Of a DNA stretch of 64,000 nt, positions 1 to 12,309 are shown piece by piece. The notes beneath the pieces were generated by a model. The model was not told the origin of the DNA. It worked only from the letters and a program-made list of their open reading frames with translations, and did not search any database. The position numbers and the translations under genes are program-made. The DNA comes from Pegoplata infirma. Its lineage: Eukaryota; Arthropoda; Insecta; Diptera; Anthomyiidae. Position 1 is the stretch's first letter. The number at the start of each line of letters is the position of its first letter. The stretch covers positions 172,579,896-172,643,895 of the forward strand of contig OY992540.1 of assembly GCA_963921195.1 (NCBI GenBank). Reading direction: 5' to 3'.

Positions 1-831
1 ATTTTTTAGCATTTTCGCGATTTTAAATGCCTAAATAAATTCCGACCTAAACAACCGTTTCAGCTTAGTATATTTGCACCAAAGGAAATATATTCCCATT
101 AAAATATTTTTCATTTATCAATCGCATAGAACTAAAATTGCGCGATTTGTCAAAATTTCTCTATGACAGCATCACTTTCCAACAGGACCACAAGGTCCAG
201 ATTTTGATATATTGTGTAAAAACCTCAAAAAAGTATTTGTGCCAAATTTCAAACAAAAATGTTTTCATCTTAAAAAGTTTTAATAAAAAAACATTTATTT
301 CGCCCTACTAAATTATATTAAACAAGTGTTTTATTTAAATTTTTACTGGGCTATTCATAATGAGTAAATTAATTCTAATGTAGGTTTATTTGACTGATAT
401 TGCATGAATATTTGTCAAATAAACCTACTTTAAGTACACTTTAAGTATTATGAATAAAGGCCTTAGTATTTAGTACAATGTTTTCCTTTTGTTTTTGTAA
501 TTAAAATTTAATAATTTAATTTAGTAAGGTGAAATAAAAGTTTTTCTACAATAACTTTTGAAGTTGAAAACATTTTTGTTTGAAATTTGACACAATTACT
601 TTTTTGAGGATTTAACATAATATGTCAAAAGCTAGACCTTGTGGTCATCTTGGAAAGTGATGCAGTCATAGAGAGATTTTGACTAATCGCTCATTTTTGG
701 AGTGATGCGCTTGATAGTTGAAACGTATTTTCATAGAAATATATCCCATTTGGTACATTTAAACTAATATGAAGCGGTTGTTTAGGTCGGTATTTACTTA
801 AGCATTTAAAATCGCGAAAATGCTAAAAAAT
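1..831. repeat. Foldback element, long inverted arms
   Basis: Bases 1-330 and about 500-831 are imperfect reverse complements. The left end reads AGCATTTTCGCGATTTTAAA and the right end ends TTTAAAATCGCGAAAATGCT; inner matches include the CACAAGGTC/ACCTTGTGG and TTTCAAACAAAAATG/CATTTTTGTTTGAAA pairs. The loop holds a tight hairpin (TAGGTTTATTTGAC near 382 against GTCAAATAAACCTA near 414). No ORF of note. The left end may lie outside the window, so no target-site duplication can be scored. Confidence 0.85.
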
Positions 832-1307
832 TGGAAAAACGGGATAAAACGCGAAATATCACTTGAATTTCAAACATTTGATAGCGGATATGGTACTTAA
901 AATTTAGCTACAGTTACAGTCCTTCAATTTCAATTGCAAAAGAGGGACTTTTTGCATACAAAAACTTTTTTATTTCAAAAAGTTCACGGGGACGTGAAAA
1001 TCTTTGAAGACATTTCGCGAAAAAACTGTACCTTAGATTTAAAAATGGTTTGCACCATTGGATTCAGCATGTCCGAAATATATAAAATTGATGGTCAAAT
1101 GTCAGGTTACTTTTAACATCCAAGATTTTGTCACGCTGTGTTATCACAACAATTATACATTTCGAAGTATGAATGTCAAAAATAATGCAAAGAAAACCGA
1201 AATCGCTTGGCGCTTAATTTAAATTAATTCCCGATCCAATTGTGATTATTCTCTACATCCGGTTTGCGTTTTTTCTTCTTCTGCATACATGCAGTTAATA
1301 TATATGA
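832..1307. other. Unannotated spacer
   Basis: I see no convincing gene or repeat structure here. The 60-codon open frame at 934-1116 has no recognisable motif and is probably chance. Confidence 0.4.
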
Positions 1308-1573
1308 TTCATTCCACACCAAATGTCCCTCTACAGAAAACATATGTTCCGTAAATTTCCGAATAGGTTGTTTGGATAGCCCTATATGGAACTAAGAAAA
1401 TTGCGTTTTTGGTTTTTGAAATTTTCAAAAACTGGGCTTGGGAGCCGTGGTCAAATATTGGAAAAATGGTCAAATTTGTGTCGAGTTGCCTTGATTAAAT
1501 ATTTATCACATTAAAACGGAATGCCCCACAATCTCAAAAAATTACATTTTTATTAGAGCCTACGGTCAGGACC

Positions 1574-1654
1574 GGTTACCCGGGTAGACCGAAAACCGGT
1601 CTACCCGGGTAGACCGGTTTTCAAGACCGGTCTTTCGGTCTACCCGGGTAGACC
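1574..1654. repeat. Clustered GGTCTACCCGGGTAGACC palindromes
   Basis: Three close copies of an 18-bp perfect palindrome, GGTCTACCCGGGTAGACC, lie at 1574-1590 (one variant base, one base short), 1598-1615 and 1637-1654. A fourth is at 3083-3100, near the other end of the same nested element. The GC content stands out against the AT-rich surroundings. Possibly a sub-terminal transposase-binding array; that is inference. Confidence 0.85.
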
Positions 1655-2700
1655 GGTCTTTTTATTAATATTTTTTTTTTTTTCAAAAATTTGCCATTTC
1701 CACCATTTTTAAGAACAAATAAAGAGTCAGACTGAAATATTATGTAGAGAAAGTGAATTTTTTACAAAACTTAAGAACAATTTGTTTTTTTTTCATTAAA
1801 AATTAAAAATGCCGATATTTAAAAAACTAAGCAAGATAGAGCAAAACGGAGAAAAATTTCAAAAGAAAGACAAAAAAGAAAATTTTAAAAAGCCAATATC
1901 TCGGTAAGTATTGCCTACACGATAAAAGGTCCAATGGCATTTTTGTTGCTCTTTACTTGAAAAACTAGACCACTGAATATCCGAAAGCCCTGAGATCAAA
2001 AGTTTTTGAGTTATTTAATTTTTTTAGGACCTCAAAACCCATTTTTTTATGAGTTTAAGTGCCGATTTCTCACAATTTTTGTTCTACGACCGGGACTAAA
2101 AGCTGCAAATTACATGAAATTGGGGCGGTCTTTTTCGGTCTATAGGACGGCACTTTTTTGTGGTGGCTTCAACTGACTCCATATGAAACAAAAATACTCT
2201 AGACAAAATTGTCGATCTATTCACAGCTTTTTGTCCCGGTCGTAGAACAAAAGTTTTGAGAAATAGGCATTTAAACTCATAAAAAAATGGGTTTTGGGGT
2301 CCTAAAAAATTTAAAATCAAATAACTCAAAAACTTTTGATTTCAGGGCTTTCGGATATTCAGTGGTCGTTTTTCAAGTAAAGAGCAACAAAAATGCCATT
2401 GGGTTTTTTATCGTGTGGGCAACACTTACCGAGATATTAGCTTTTTAAAATTTTCCGGAACGCGAATTTTTAATTCAAAATTTCGGACCTATTGAGTCCA
2501 CACATGGATAGAGGAAGGCTGTTGTTCCTTGTTGTCTTTCTTTTGAAAATTTTCTCCGTTTTGCTCTATCTTGCTTAGTTTTTGAGATATCAGCATTTTT
2601 CATTTTTAGTGAAAAAAATGGAGAAATTTTCTAATTTTTGTTTAAAATAACACTAAACTAATTTAATATTTTATTTTCGACCCTTGATTGATTGTAAAAG

Positions 2701-3050
2701 TTGTTCCATAGAGTAAAAACAGTAAGAGGATTAATGGGTGAAAAACCTTTCCTTTTCGAAATTTGATTTTTAACCGTAAACTCTGATTATCTCGGGAGTG
2801 AAAACCAGAATACACACAAAAGGAAATCGAAGAAAAAAGGAAAAAAACGAATACATTCAAAAGGAACCGAAGAAAAAACAAAAAATAAACGAATACATTC
2901 AAAAGGAACCGAAGATAAAAAAACGAATACATTCAAAAGGAACTGAAGAAAAAAAGTTTTCTTCCTTGAGATAATCGGAGTTCATAACAAGGTTTTCACA
3001 ATTCTTTTTCTCATTAATCCTCTTACTGTTTTTACTCTATGGTTGTTCCT
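2701..3050. repeat. Inverted repeat with tandem-repeat loop
   Basis: CATAGAGTAAAAACAGTAAG near 2707 is inverted near 3030, and CTCTGATTATCTC near 2781 pairs with GAGATAATCGGAG near 2968. The loop holds three copies of CGAATACATTCAAAAGGAA at 2848, 2890 and 2923, separated by A-rich spacers. Confidence 0.75.
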
Positions 3051-3929
3051 AATAAAAATTCAATAAAAAAAAATTAAAAACCGGTCTACCCGGGTAGACC
3101 GAAACTCGGGTAATGGGGTAATGGGGGGCTCTAATTCTTATATAGTTTTGTATGGGCTATTGATTAAATTTTTTTTTTTGAAAATTTTCATAACCCGTTC
3201 TGAAATTTTGCATTCTTTAAAAAAGTCAATTTATCAAAAATCCGGACAATTTTTTTTAATATTTTTTTTAATCCTCAAAAAATTCAGAAACGCGTTTTTC
3301 GTTTTTTTTCGAGAAAATCGCATTTGAATTTTAAATTTCATAACAATTTTGTAATTTGCTTGTATATCAGTGTTGCCACCAATAGAATTGGAAATTACAC
3401 AGAAAATTATCCAAAATCTCACAAATTGCAAAAAAAAATTTTCAACCAAAAAAAAAAAAATTCTTTTCACTAAAAAAATTATAAACTTTCAATCGATCCA
3501 CTATAGGGAATTTATAAGGAATTGTTGGCCAAAAGTCCATTTTTGATGTGTTCAAAAAAACTTTTTTCGGATGCCATTATACAGTAAACTATATTAAAGT
3601 AAGCTAGCACACATATTTTTGTACACCAAACTCTTTTACCGCTAGTACGGAGGCGTCAAAAACAAAATTTAATTTTTTATTATTTTTTTTTTTAATTTTG
3701 GAGAACATAACTTATTACAAAATTAACGAACTTAAAATCCTGTATTAAAATCTTTTGAAATTAATTTCAATTATCAATAGAGCAAATAAATATATTTTGT
3801 ACAAAGTACAGGTTTAAAATGTTGATTTATATATTTTTTTAATTTTTCTATTTAATTATTTTTTTTCTTTTTAAACCAAATTTATTTGTGGACTGCTACT
3901 TTTTTTGCATATAATTGCATACTCCCATA

Positions 3930-4350
3930 TCTCTATGAGATATTGGGAAACTCTTTGTGAGTAAGATGTATTCATCCGCTAAGCCATGCGGCTCCATGGG
4001 GAAAAAAAATTTAGTGATGTCCGTCCGACCGTCTGTCGGTCTGACTGTCTGGGGAATGCACGATGCTGTCCAAACCAAAAGAGCTAGCCACCTGATGTTT
4101 GGCACGAATATGTCTTATAGTCTTACGATGTTCAAGTTCGTAAATGAGCAAAATTGGAACATGTGAAAAAAAGCTCCCCCTTAAATAACTTAGTCTAGCT
4201 ACGCAAAATCCCATATTTTACATTTTTTTTTGTACATTTGCTTAAAAATTAAAAAAAAAATACGCCACAAGAAGTTCAAAGCCCTGCACTTGGACCAAAG
4301 GCACTAGTAAAATTATTTTTTTGCCCGCCCCCTTTTGTGGGCGTGGATGT
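3930..4350 (+). mobile_element. HINE (mini-me-like) fragment
   Basis: Contains GATGTCCGTCCGACCGTCTG with degenerate GTCY repeats near 4016-4045. The downstream block (GTTTGGCACGAATATGTCTTA, and a GTGGGCGTGG end) is shared with the better copies at 50784-51272 and, inverted, 52192-52865. Both HINE termini are missing. It lies in the loop of the 1308-5790 foldback. Confidence 0.6.
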
Positions 4351-5790
4351 AAAAATTATTGACAAAATTATATTACAAAATTGCATTAAAAACACGATTT
4401 ATTAGGCCAGATCATGCCAATTTTTTATACAGAGCCTAAAAAAAAAAAAACTTAAAACTTACCGCCAAATAAACTTGCCAAATTTTGAGGCAATATCCCA
4501 ACTTTTGGAGTTTTGGCCAGAAAATACCAGAAAATTCCCTATAGTGCGATCATAGTTTTTGTATTGTTATACGTAAAAATAAGAAATTTAATAAATTAAT
4601 TTCTATTAATTTTCTTTCCAGTTTTTTTTTTTTTTAACTTCAATAGTACGTTCAAAATTAGCTCCTCAATTTTTTTCAATTCCATTTTTTGTAAAAAGTA
4701 TTGATGCAGTTGTATTTGTCGATAATTTGTTTATAAAGTACTTTAAAGAGCCGTCTAGTATTTCAGTAAGATTTGTCATTTCTGAGTACATTGTTTGATT
4801 AATATTTGATCCAGTTGTGAAATAGTTTTCGGAATAATTTCAAAAGATGAGGAAAGCCGTTCGTATTCCAAATTATATAAATTTATTCAGAAAATTTTGA
4901 CAGGTCGACTCGCAAGTCGTCTGCTCGTCTGAAAATTCTTTTAACTGAAGAATGGGAGAACGTATTCTTCAGAAAAATTATTAAATTCAAAAACTTAAGA
5001 CTAGGGTTTTATGGTCCAAAAATGCATGTCCGTGAGTATTGTCAATGATTTGTTTAAGCCGAAAACGTCAATAAAATTATAAAAAAAAAAACTTAAATAT
5101 GATCAAAGTTAGTTGGAACTTTGTTGAGGTGAAATTACACAAAAAATTTCATTATCCAAAAATTATCCAAGGATTTTGAAATTGTCCCACTTTTGGATAA
5201 TTATCCAGAAAGTGGCAACACTGTTGTATATTCTTGTTTTAACGTTGCGAATGAGCATTATTAATTGCATAAATATTACTCATACGCTCTGTTGAAACAA
5301 AAAATACTAAATTGTTATGAAATTTAAAATTCAAATGCGATTTTCTCGAAAAAACGAAAAACGCATTTCTGAATTTTTTTGTGTGGATGAACAAACATCT
5401 AAACTTTTAAAAAAAAAAGTGGCAGGGTTTTTGATAAATTGACTTTTTTAAAAGTGGAAAATTTCAGAACGGGTTCTGAGAATTATCCAAAAAAAAATCG
5501 TCGATAGCCCATACAAAACTGTATAAGAATGTAAATTTTTGAGATTGTGGTGCATTCCGTTTAAATGTGATAAATATTTAATCAAGGCAACTCGCCACAA
5601 ATTTGTCCATTTTTCCAATATTTGACCAGGCCTCATCAGCCCAGTTTTTGAAAAATTGAAAAACCAAAAACGCAATTTTCTAAGTTCGATATAGGGCTAT
5701 CCATACAACCTATTCAGAAGTTTACGGTTCAGAAGTTTACGGTACACATGTTTTTTTTCGCTGGACATTTGGTGGGAAATGCCTCATACG

Positions 5791-6022
5791 TATGAGTATT
5801 AGGGTGACACGAATGATTTTTTTTTTGAACTCAATCGATTTGCGGACAAATTATGGTTCCTTTTGGGGTTAAAACTATATGTTTAAAATTTTTAGCCAAA
5901 TCGGACAACTTTAACCCTTGCAGCTGGGGGTTAAAGTTCGGCCCGGAAAAAAAATTTAATTCAAACCAAAAAAATAAAATTTATTGTTCGTTAAATTTTT
6001 AATATAATACAAATTAAAAAAA
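5791..6022. other. Unannotated spacer
   Basis: Begins with TAGGGTGACACG near 5803, which resembles a hAT-like terminus, but I found no matching partner with a shared target duplication. Otherwise AT-rich with no gene. Confidence 0.35.
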
Positions 6023-6385
6023 AACAAGTAAGAGTGTTATATTCGGCTGTGCCGAATCTTTTATACCCTCCAACATACAAATAAACAAAAAAAAAATCCA
6101 GGGGCGTCTTCTTTTTTTTTGGGGAGGGGGATCGGTAGTGGTAATTGGGGGGGCACATTTCCTCTCAAATAAGTGTTAAAAAAAATAATTGTTATACTTT
6201 TTGCACTAAAGAAATACAAATTTATCATTATTTAAAAAAAAAATAATTTATTCCACGCCCATAAAAGGGGGCGGACCGAAAAACGATATTTTCTAATTCT
6301 GTGGGTCCAAATTCAGAACTTTGAACTTCTTGTAGCATAAAAATGTTGGATTTGTTAAACCAAAAACACAAAGGCATAAATAAAC
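6023..6385 (-). mobile_element. HINE 3'-terminal part
   Basis: Starts AACAAGTAAG, followed by the terminal hairpin TTCGGC-TGT-GCCGAA (6042-6056) and the sub-terminal TATACCCTCCAAC. The order matches the 3' end of complete copies read on the minus strand. G-rich runs lie near 6120-6152. The element is truncated where the next repeat starts. Confidence 0.75.
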
Positions 6386-6439
6386 TTTACCGAACTTTGT
6401 TTAAATTAAAAAAAATATATATGACCCTAATCCTTGGAC

Positions 6440-7950
6440 TGTTAGATTTCGAGTGTGGTGTTCAAACCCGTGGGGACGTACCCCGTTTGGGAGGGGCAGG
6501 GGTTTAAAATTAAAGTGGTTTTTCTTAAATATTTCAAAAACTACTTATCCGATCAAGACGGTTATGGTATCATTTGAAAGGGTAATTAAAGTGAGTTTTT
6601 TCCGATTTGTCCACATTTTAAGATGCCATATTTCAGAAACCATCAAAGCTGGACGCCTAAAATTTTACGGAACTCATTAAGAATACCGAACTTGCTAAAA
6701 ATAAAAAAATAAAAATATGACCTTGACCTCTGCCCTCTAAAAAGTCGAGTGTGGTGTTCAAACCCGTGGGGACGTACCCCGTTTGGGAGAGACAGGGGTT
6801 TAAAGTTAAAATGGTTTTTCTTAAATATTCCAAAAACTACTTATCCGATCAATACGGTTATGGTATCGTTAGAAAGGGTAATTAAAGACCTTTCCAACGG
6901 GGTGTAACATGACGTAGTTTAATTAACACTTTAAGCGAGAAAAATTAATTTTAAAAAATTTTAACTAGACTTTTTTTACAAAATGCTTAATATCTCAAAA
7001 TCGCACGTATATAAAAATTTTTTTCGTCATATTGTGGAAACATACAGATATCTGACAAACTACTAGTCCGATCGAGACGAATGTGGTATCATTAAAAAGG
7101 TGAATTAAAGACCTTTCCAACGATGTGTAACATGAAACCCCCATAAAGTGATTTTAACCGGACTGAACGACTGAACTTTTTTCGATCATAACCCCAATTC
7201 ACATTATGGGGAGTAAGTCCAAAGCAATTTTGGTCATAATCCCCGTTTTCTGCAGAGAGGGTGGGTTTAATGCATGGAGTTTGTAATCCCTAAGCCCGGC
7301 CGAAGGCCGGCTACGCAGAAAAAAATTTTTAAATTCGATTAGTAGTTAGTCAGATGTCTGTATGTTTCTACAAATACAATTTTAACAAAAAACCTGAAAA
7401 AAGTTTTAAAAAAACAACTTTGACCCTTAATATCTCTGTAAGTTTTAGACTTACAGCGCCGTTTTTTAGCGCAAATGAAAGCTTAAAATCTTGGCTACAA
7501 GCCTATATAGACAAAAAAAATGTTTATATACGTGCGATTTTGAGATAATAAGCACTTTGAAAAAAAAGTCTAGTCCAAATTTTTTGAAATCAAGTTTTGT
7601 CACTTGAAGATTTAATAAAACTACGTCATGTTGCACCCCGTTGGAAAGGTCTTTAATTACCCTTTCTAACGATACCATAACCGTATTGATCGGATAAGTA
7701 GTTTTTGGAATATTTAAGAAAAACCATTTTAACTTTAAACCCCTGTCTCTCCCAAACGGGGTACGTCCCCACGGGTTTGAACACCACACTCGACTTTTTA
7801 GAGGGCAGAGGTCAAGGTCATATTTTTATTTTTTTATTTTTAGCAAGTTCGGTATTCTTAATGAGTTCCGTAAAATTTTAGGCGTCCAGCTTTGATGGTT
7901 TCTGAAATATGGCATCTTAAAATGTGGACAAATCGGAAAAAACTCACTGA
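6440..7950. repeat. Foldback with an additional direct duplication
   Basis: A block containing GTGTGGTGTTCAAACCCGTG occurs directly at about 6452 and 6750 and inverted near 7770. The arm at about 6590-7010 is inverted at about 7515-7950, with the centre near 7260-7310 at a GGCCGAAGGCC palindrome. The similar open frames on both strands are arm shadows, not genes. Confidence 0.8.
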
Positions 7951-7954
7951 AGTG

Positions 7955-8540
7955 ATCAAACAAAAATATTTAAATATTTAAAAAGGTATTAAAAGTTTCT
8001 TTAAAATAAAAATTAGCTTAATTTTTTTGTGAAAGGTCAGAGGTCATTTTTAAATTTTTTTATGTTTGGTGAAGCTGTATCTCAAAAATATTTGTTAATG
8101 CTGAAAGCATTGTGCCAAAAAATTTGAGTGAGCTCCTTTTAGTTCATAAGATATAGATAAAAATGTGAAAACAAACAAACAATTTTCATAAACATTTTTT
8201 TTTCGTTTTTATTTTTTTACATACACTAAAAAGGTTCATTCATTTTCACATTAAATAAAACTTCGGAACCAATAAGAGTTCACTCAAATTTGTTGGCAAA
8301 AAGTGCAGAGAATGCTTTCAGCTTTAACATATATTTTTTTAAAAGATTTTAAAATTTTAATTTTTTGAGATACAGCTTCCCAAACATTATAAATTGTAAT
8401 AATGACCTCTGACCTTTCGCAAAAAAAATAAAGATACTATTTATTTAAAAGGTGCTTTTAATACCTTCTTAATGGTACCAATGTCAAACTTGTGAGTTAA
8501 AAACTTAAGAAAATATAAATATTTCTGCTTGACTATTTTA
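7955..8540. repeat. Inverted repeat
   Basis: About 7970-8165 is inverted at about 8260-8500. Pairs include AAGGTCAGAGGTCATT near 8034 against AATGACCTCTGACCTT near 8400, and AGCTGTATCTCAAAAA near 8084 against the GAGATACAGCTT block near 8370. It adjoins the preceding foldback and may belong to the same element. Non-coding. Confidence 0.7.
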
Positions 8541-9030
8541 GTGAGTTTTTAACGATTTTTTTCGTTTTTCAAAGAGCTATATTTCAGGAAACAACAAGGC
8601 TAGGGGTCCAAAATAAAATTTATCTTAGTTAAGTAGAGTCCAATAAATAAACTAAGTTTGGAAAGATTCCGAGATGGGAAGGAAAATCGGTTCGTTGGTT
8701 ATAAAAATTTTAACCCTATATATATTTTTTTTATGGAATGGAACCTTTGTTTTTGGTCCGCATTGGTAGGCCGACTTCCTCAGTCATATTGACCAATATC
8801 CATATTACTTATTTTAATGGCTAACTTTTGCGACCATCTGCGACGCTGAATACAGTGGGGCGATATGTAAACCTAGTTTTTACATGTGTTTTAAACACAT
8901 TTTTGAAAATTGGGCGTGTCAGTTCTCTGACTGCCCCATTTTTTATTTTTTGTTCCACTAAAGCTTTATCGTGTCCAGAAACAGCTAAAAAATCATTTTG
9001 TTAACCCTTTTTCAAATTTTATACTACTAC
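8541..9030. other. Repeat flank, no gene
   Basis: No gene seen. The last 90 bases (CCACTAAAG, then GTCCAGAAACAGC, then ACCCTTTTTCAAATTTTAT) are a diverged direct copy of 28468-28540. That other copy continues past the point where the CCCGAGTAAAAA element starts here, so it serves as an approximate empty site. Confidence 0.5.
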
Positions 9031-9865
9031 CCCGAGTAAAAATGAATACATATAATTTTACATTATTTGATGTATGTATATATAGCCATATGAAATAATA
9101 TGTTTTCATATCAAACAAAGTACATAATTATATCTCGCATTGAGTTTTTCCAAATTTTTTAAATGGAGTTATATAAAATTACATCTAATGATAACCATAT
9201 TAATATATAAATACATGTGGGAGACATAATCATATGTGACACATATAACTTAATCTGATTGCATACATATTTATATGTGACTTAATATCAAATAACGTAT
9301 ACGAGCATATTTAAAAAAAATCCAATATCATTATATATATAATTATATATGACTTACAAGAAACCATTTAAAATTATATATGACTTACAAGAAACCATTT
9401 AAAACTATATATGGTTCCATCTTAAAAAACGAAAAAAAAAATTTTCAAATATAATTATATATGGTCGCACATATAACTCTATATACAGTTATATAAAACT
9501 ATACATGGCATCAAACATTTATTTTTTTAATATTATCAAAGATATAATTATAAATGGCTTATGAGATACCGTATATGAGGAGTTCCATAACAAAACGCGC
9601 CAATTCCACTTTTTGATTTTTTTGTTTTTTTGACTAAATACTATTGTACACATTCAAATCCATGTAACCATTACTAAAAAACATCAGAAAGCTCAATATT
9701 TGTACATCAATTTACTACTGACTTTAATTATGAAACATCCCAAACCTCAGTACTTACACTCACACTCAGTACTTACTTTGTTTACATTTATGCGTTTATC
9801 TATAAAACTGTTAAAGTGGAATTGGTGCGTTTTGTTATGGACCTCCTCATATAGTTTTGTAAGGT

Positions 9866-10560
9866 TAGGGACCCCGAGTTCGATTCCCGGCTCAACCCAG
9901 AAAAAAATATTTTTTTTTTATTTTTTAAAAAAGAAAATATGTTTTTAAAGCTTTTAGTTTTTTCTAAACTTAAAAATATTGAATAATTAAATTTTTATGA
10001 TAAAATCGAAAAATAAATATTATTTATTTATAGTTATATAATTTTATATATTACATCATATAAGTTAATATATGGTTCCTAGGGACCCTGGGTTCGATCC
10101 CCGGCTGAGCTAAGAAAAAAAGTTGTTTTTTTTTAATTTTTTTTTTAAAGAAAATATGTTTTAGAACAGTGATCGGCACCCATTGCACGCTGGAGCCGAA
10201 CACAATCGGTAATTCACATGTATACAACACGAATGTCAACAAAAAATCAACAAAGAGCATAAAAAAACAAATATTTTATTCAGTAGCAAGCTGACTTTCT
10301 TCAAAGCAGGTTGATGTCGCTTTGTTGAAGAAATACACCAACACATGCATATTTTTATTAAAACACTAATACTTTCATATGCCTCTTTGTGCCGACCACT
10401 GTTTTAGAAGCTTTAATTTTTTACTAAACTTAAAAATATTGATTAATTTTTTATGATAATATTTAGAAATAAATATTATTTATATATAGTAATATAACTT
10501 TCTATATTGCATCATATATGATAATATATAATTCTTGAGGACCCTGAGTTCGATTCCCGA
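9866..10560 (+). repeat. Tandem units with tRNA-like B boxes
   Basis: Three copies of a unit contain a tRNA T-arm-like segment: AGTTCGATTCC at 9877, GGTTCGATCCC at 10091 (a perfect Pol III B-box match) and AGTTCGATTCC at 10547. Each is followed by poly-T and a shared AT-rich tail (TTTAGTTTTTTCTAAAC-like). The unit is about 210-220 bp once the hAT MITE at 10167-10401 is removed. Inverted relatives lie at 12310-12760. No cloverleaf is complete. Confidence 0.65.
10167..10401. mobile_element. hAT-type MITE, 8-bp TSD
   Basis: Starts CAGTGATCGGCAC and ends GTGCCGACCACTG, a 13-bp terminal inverted repeat with one mismatch. It is flanked by perfect 8-bp duplications TTTTAGAA at 10159-10166 and 10402-10409. 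TIR form and TSD length are those of the hAT superfamily. It is 235 bp and non-coding, and it interrupts one of the tRNA-like tandem units, so it is younger than they are. Confidence 0.93.
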
Positions 10561-11282
10561 CTAAGTCAAGAAAAAAATTATTTTTTTTTAAATTTTTTTT
10601 TAATCTAAATGATTTTTTAATGCGTTTTCGTTTTTCAAATTTAAAAAAAAATAAAATCCCTGAATTTTAACAAAAATATTTCAAAAATAATTATATTTTG
10701 ATATAATTATATATTATTTAATCCGAAGAAAAAAATATTTTAAAACTTTAATGTTTAACCATCAATATCTCTGGTTTTAAGAGAGCTAAAGTCCTCAGAT
10801 CAAGCTCAAATCAAAGCTTTATTTGTTGCCAATAATTAAAAGTGTATTTGGTTCGAACTTATGTTAGCAATATTTTTAGATAAAATTATTTTTGTCTGAA
10901 AAAACTTCCGAAAAAAACTTAAAACTCATTATTTGGCCGTTGGTGAGTAAAAAAGTTTATACATGTTTTATACCATTTTAAAGGTATTTTTATTAAATAT
11001 ACAACGGCAGAAAGAAAATTTGGATCCGATGAAAAATGTGAAGCTCATAAGCCAAAAACCGTTTTTACTTTAAAGCTTTATAACTTGGAAAATTAAGAGC
11101 ATTGGAAGATGAAAATCATGTTGTTGAACTCAGTATTAAACCCCCTATTAGCTCAGCAAATAAACTAAAAAAAAAAAAAAATCACAAATTTTAGCAAAAA
11201 TTTTCACCCGAGTAAAAAAAAATTGTATGGTAAAACATGTTATCTTATAAAATTATATATAATTTATTGGATCTGATTTTGA

Positions 11283-11600
11283 TAAACTTCATCCGAAAAT
11301 TGGCCGCGCCAAAGTTATCTCATAACATCATATAATATATGAAGTTACAGTTTAATATTTGATTGTATGTGATTTCATCCGGAAATTGGCCGCGCCAAAG
11401 TTATCCCAAATTATCTATTATCATGATTTTGTATTAAATATGATATAATATGATGTAATTTCATCCGGAAATTGGCCGCGCCAAAGTTATCTTAAAATAT
11501 CCAATATCATGATTTTATATTAAATTGGATATTATATAATGTAATTTCATCCGAAATTTGGCCGCGCCAAAGTTATCTTATAATATCTGATATCTTGATT
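11283..11600. repeat. 86-bp tandem repeat, four copies
   Basis: TTGGCCGCGCCAAAGTTATC recurs at 11300, 11386, 11472 and 11558, exactly 86 bp apart each time, preceded by TTCATCCG. The GC-rich core GGCCGCGCC contrasts with AT-only linkers containing ATATCATGATTTTAT-like sequence. Confidence 0.92.
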
Positions 11601-11710
11601 TTATAAAAAAATTATTGGATACATTTTTATCCAAAAAATGTTTCTGTTTTTAGATTTATTTTTAGATATAATAATGTCAAACTGAAAATAAATAAAAAAA
11701 AAAAAAACTT

Positions 11711-11790
11711 CGAACGGACGGGGATTAGAACCACAAGTCTTCCGTTTTGTAATCGCAATCTCTACCCTCTAGACCAGCGGACGTTGTTAG
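11711..11790 (-). pseudogene. tRNA-like sequence (minus strand)
   Basis: On the minus strand a perfect A-box match TGGTCTAGAGG is followed at tRNA-like spacing by GGTTCTAATCC, one base off the B-box consensus. The anticodon and acceptor stems do not pair well, so this is a tRNA-derived or SINE-head sequence, not a working tRNA gene. A diverged inverted copy is at 13966-14040. Confidence 0.6.
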
Positions 11791-12309
11791 CAAATAACAA
11801 CTTTAAAAGACTTAGTTTTAAATAAATTGATCGTATCTAATTATATCAAATTGATCTAACATATAGTAATATATGATTATATCCAATTAAATATGTTATT
11901 CACTTGTACACAATTTTCAAAAAGACTTAGAAAATTTTTGATAAAGTTTGCAAAAAAAAAAAAATTGGAATGACGTACAGCGCTATTAGGGGCTTCCATG
12001 GTAAGCTTAAACAATAATTTTAATGTAGCGGTATGCCTTATTTCCAAGTCATAGGCTTCCAAAGTGAAATAAGACTTTGGCTTATAAATTTGAAATTTTT
12101 CATGGAATCAGGAAATCAGAATTAGATTTGAGATCGGGTTCCAAAAATCATTGATAATTTAAACCAAATATAGCTATTATTAACTATATAAATGCAATAT
12201 AAATTTTTTAAAATGATTGCAAAAATTTAAAAAGTAAATTTTTTTAAGTTCTAAAAAAACAAATGCAATAAAAAAGTGTTTTCCATTTAAAAAAAAAATT
12301 AAAAAAATA

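Larger units (their letters stand above)
1553..3134. mobile_element. Nested foldback element, TTAGAGCC ends
   Basis: Starts TTAGAGCC and ends GGCTCTAA. It interrupts the left arm of the surrounding foldback; the intact right-arm copy (near 5520) reads through the site, and the flanks (ATTTTTA left, ATTCTTA right) fit a short duplicated target with one substitution. Inside, 1800-2110 is inverted at 2220-2610 (for example GTTCTACGACCGGGAC against GTCCCGGTCGTAGAAC), and a second inverted pair follows at 2701-3050. Non-coding. Confidence 0.75.
1308..5790. repeat. Large foldback interrupted by a nested element
   Basis: The arm at 1308-1552 plus 3135-3400 is the reverse complement of 5230-5790. 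Examples are CACCAAATGTCC near 1317 against GGACATTTGGTG near 5763, GTTGCCTTGATTAAATATTT near 1487 against AAATATTTAATCAAGGCAAC near 5572, and CAGTGTTGCCAC near 3367 against GTGGCAACACTG near 5211. The left arm is split by the 1553-3134 insertion; the right arm keeps the uninterrupted site. The loop carries a further inverted pair (CTATAGGGAATTT near 3501, AAATTCCCTATAG near 4532) and a HINE fragment. Open frames inside are arm shadows. Confidence 0.8.

Noticed and set aside
7466..7789. 107-codon frame MWCSNPWGRTPFGR..., also at 6453
   Set aside because: Same block in foldback arms on both strands; stops interrupt it in other copies and nothing suggests protein function.
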